Below are positions 62,139 to 64,000 of a stretch of 64,000 bases of DNA, piece by piece (the first letter of the stretch is position 1; each line of letters begins with the position of its first letter). Source of the DNA: Saccharothrix tamanrassetensis (GTDB lineage Bacteria; Actinomycetota; Actinomycetes; Mycobacteriales; Pseudonocardiaceae); contig NZ_JACHJN010000002.1 in assembly GCF_014203665.1 (NCBI RefSeq), positions 558,001-622,000 on the forward strand, read 5' to 3'. Below the pieces are notes generated by a model. It made no database searches. It was not told where the DNA came from and saw only the letters and a list, made by a program, of their open reading frames with translations. A program made the position numbers and the translations under genes.

Positions 62139-63455
62139 ATGGACCGCTTCCCTCCGCCGGTGTCCGGTGCGTTTCCCGTGCTGGGGCACATCGTCGAGTT
62201 CATCCGCAAGCCCGTCGAGCTGATCGGGCGAGGCAGTCGGGAAGTCGGCGGCGTGTTCTCGCTGCGGCTGCCCGGCAGACGGGCGGTGGTGCTGCTCGGC
62301 GCGGAACGCAACCGGTTCTTCTTCGCCGAGACGGACAGGAAGCTGTCGATCCGGACCGCCTACCCGTTCTTCGAGCGGATGTTCTCGCCCGAGTTCTACT
62401 TCTTCGCGGGCGTGGAGGAGTACCGGCGGCAGCGCGAGATCGTCGTGCCGCGCTTCCAGGGACGGCAGCTGGACGGCTACGTCACGGCCATGCTGGACGA
62501 GACCGCCGCGTTCGAGGAGCACCTCGGCGACGCCGGCGAGTTCAACCTGACCGACGAGCTCGGCCCACTGGTCATGCGCATCGCGGCGCGGTGCTTCCTG
62601 GGGCCGGACTTCGGTTCCCGGATGGACCGGGACTTCTTCGCCGAGTTCCGCCGGTTCTCCGCCGGCATGAACCCCGCCCTGCCGCAGCGCCTCCCGCTGC
62701 CGTCCGTGGTCCGCAGCAACCACGCCCGCGACCGCCTGAGGGCCGCACTCGGCGGCATGATCCGGGAACGCCGCGCGAACCCCGTGTCACCGCCCGACTT
62801 CCTGCAGACCCTGGCCGAGGCGACCTACGCCGACGGCACGCCCGTGCCGGACCTGGTGCTGGTCAACATGATCCTGCTGTTCACGTGGGCCGGCCACGAG
62901 ACCACCACCGGGCACATCTCGTGGGCGCTGGTCGACCTGCTGGGCAACCCGGAACACGTCGAACGGGTGCGCGCGGAGACCGGCGAGATCGACCTGGCGG
63001 GCGTCAAGCGGTTGGCGCATCTGGACAACTGCCTGCACGAGACCGAACGCCTGCACCCCGTCGCGCACGTGCTGGTGCGGCAGGCGGCGGAGACGTTCGA
63101 GCTCGACGGCCACGTGATCCCCGAAGGCACGATGGTGATCGCCGCCCCGTCGGTGTCCCACCGGCTGCCCGCCGAGCACGCCCGACCGGACGAGTTCCGG
63201 CCCGACCGGTTCACCGAAGGCCGGGAGGGGAAGCTGGAGCGCCAGGCGCTCATCGGCTTCGGCGGCGGCCTGCACCGCTGCACCGGCGTGCACTTCGCGT
63301 ACCTGGAGATGAAGGTGGTCATCGCCCGGCTGCTGCGCCGCTACGACTTCTCGCTGCTCGACCCCGACCCGAGGCCCGTGCCGGGGATGCACACCAAGTG
63401 GCCGGACTCCCCGTGCCGGGTCCGCTATGTGAAGCGGGTGCCCGCGGTGGTGTGA
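62139..63455 (+). CDS. cytochrome P450 (CYP51-like)
   Basis: A 438-residue haem monooxygenase. The I-helix oxygen-binding motif is AGHETT, the K-helix ExxR is ETER, and the haem-Cys loop is FGGGLHRCTG. The N-terminus (FPVLGHIVEFIRKPVELIGRGSREVGGVFSLRLPG) resembles sterol-demethylase-type P450s, but sterol substrates are not implied. ATG 62139 is the most likely start; GTG 62115 would add eight residues. It overlaps the next gene by four bases... the stop TGA shares its A with the next ATG. No ferredoxin gene is adjacent. Confidence 0.9.
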   Translation: MDRFPPPVSGAFPVLGHIVEFIRKPVELIGRGSREVGGVFSLRLPGRRAVVLLGAERNRFFFAETDRKLSIRTAYPFFERMFSPEFYFFAGVEEYRRQREIVVPRFQGRQLDGYVTAMLDETAAFEEHLGDAGEFNLTDELGPLVMRIAARCFLGPDFGSRMDRDFFAEFRRFSAGMNPALPQRLPLPSVVRSNHARDRLRAALGGMIRERRANPVSPPDFLQTLAEATYADGTPVPDLVLVNMILLFTWAGHETTTGHISWALVDLLGNPEHVERVRAETGEIDLAGVKRLAHLDNCLHETERLHPVAHVLVRQAAETFELDGHVIPEGTMVIAAPSVSHRLPAEHARPDEFRPDRFTEGREGKLERQALIGFGGGLHRCTGVHFAYLEMKVVIARLLRRYDFSLLDPDPRPVPGMHTKWPDSPCRVRYVKRVPAVV

Positions 63456-63685
63456 TGGTCGGCATGTTCTTCAGGTGGCGCCCCTTGCGCCGGACCGCGG
63501 TGACCACGTGCGCCTGCCCGACGGAGTGGCCCGAGCTGCGGGCGGACCTGGACGGCCACGAGGTGCGCGGCGTGCCGTCACCCGGCGGCTCCAGTCCGTT
63601 GGTGCTGATGCTCGGCCTGGTGGCGACCTGCGCCGGGTGCGGCGCGCACTACCCGCACGGCTGGGCCGTCGCCGAGCGCCACTAG
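63455..63685 (+). CDS. 76-residue Cys-containing protein after the P450
   Basis: A small protein starting MVGMFFRWRPLRRTAVTTCACPTEWPELRADL and ending LVATCAGCGAHYPHGWAVAERH. CxC and CxxC pairs about 40 residues apart could bind zinc. Its ATG overlaps the P450 stop (TGATG), so it is co-translated. Not recognised. Confidence 0.65.
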   Translation: MVGMFFRWRPLRRTAVTTCACPTEWPELRADLDGHEVRGVPSPGGSSPLVLMLGLVATCAGCGAHYPHGWAVAERH

Positions 63686-63696
63686 GCTGCTTCCTC

Positions 63697-64000
63697 GTGC
63701 TGACCGTCTCCACCGTCAACGTCAACGGGCTGCGCGCGGCCGCCAGGAAGGGCTACCTGGAGTGGCTCGCCGCGACGTCCGCCGACGTGGTGTGCGTCCA
63801 GGAGGTCCGCGCCGAGCCCGGTCAGCTGCCCGACGAGGTGCGCTCGCCCGAGGGGTGGCACGTGGCGCACGCGCACTCGGAGGTCAAGGGGCGCAACGGG
63901 GTCGCGGTGCTGACCCGGCAGGCGCCGGAGGCGGTCCGGATCGGCTTCGGCGTGCCCGAGTTCGAGCACTCCGGGCGGTACGTGGAGGTGGAGCTGCCGT
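63697..64000 (+). CDS. exodeoxyribonuclease III, partial
   Basis: The first ~101 residues of an ExoIII/AP-endonuclease-family protein, cut by the window end. The N-terminal VSTVNVNGLRAAARKGYLEWL (metal-binding Asn) and ADVVCVQEVRAEPGQLP (catalytic Glu in LQE/VQE) and GRNGVAVLTR motifs are clear. GTG 63697. It acts in base-excision repair of abasic sites. Confidence 0.92.
   Translation, partial: MLTVSTVNVNGLRAAARKGYLEWLAATSADVVCVQEVRAEPGQLPDEVRSPEGWHVAHAHSEVKGRNGVAVLTRQAPEAVRIGFGVPEFEHSGRYVEVELP

Overview
The window is high-GC actinobacterial DNA, and gene content and order suggest the order Pseudonocardiales (Saccharothrix/Lentzea/Actinosynnema-like; inference, no rRNA gene is present). The run sucC-sucD, DUF5336 protein, PerM-like protein, purN, purH follows the order known from Mycobacterium tuberculosis. 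Other markers are an imuA-imuB-dnaE2 mutasome with an actinobacterial SOS box, a eukaryotic-type NADP isocitrate dehydrogenase, and WXG100/TNT toxin genes. GTG and TTG starts and 1-4 nt stop/start overlaps are common.

Layout. 0-4 kb: secreted M23 peptidase, lipase-like hydrolase, polytopic membrane protein. 4-11 kb: sucCD and the perM-purN-purH block. 11-18.2 kb: a Pro/Gly-rich anchored protein, then the SOS-controlled mutasome, which contains two unannotated small genes. 18.2-23.5 kb: RibD-like reductase with divergent TetR gene, DUF3017-folD, YdcZ and MFS transporters. 23.6-35.5 kb: a type VII secretion-associated toxin locus: YbaB-like protein, WXG100 protein, a 2070-residue toxin, a YezG-like immunity protein overlapping the toxin gene, and two proteins joining a YezG-like domain to a TNT domain. 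35.5-47.1 kb: pentapeptide protein, mdh, an IMPase-family protein, an epimerase/TetR pair, a three-gene ABC exporter, an ArsR/MFS pair, a Ser/Thr kinase and an HhH-GPD repair protein.

47.2-56.9 kb is an accessory island. Its native genes have visibly lower GC. It holds a decayed IS5-type transposase, a single-chain GmrSD/SspE-like nuclease, an intact-ended IS4-family insertion (18-bp inverted repeats, 10-bp target duplication) with a frameshifted transposase, an Mrr-like endonuclease behind a near-perfect SOS box, an IS630-type transposase with a premature stop, and a two-gene cassette bracketed by 173-bp direct repeats. Each repeat carries the 5' end of an HhH-GPD gene.

56.9-64 kb returns to core-like sequence: a J-domain/NERD-domain membrane protein, two tandem tRNA-like sequences, a small metal-binding protein, a YdjM-like protein, icd, an SH3 protein, a cytochrome P450, and the start of an exonuclease III gene cut by the window edge.

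The most promising unusual systems are the toxin locus (particularly the YezG-TNT fusions, in which the expected catalytic glutamine is replaced), the repeat-flanked cassette at 55.3-56.8 kb, and the small genes inside the mutasome operon.
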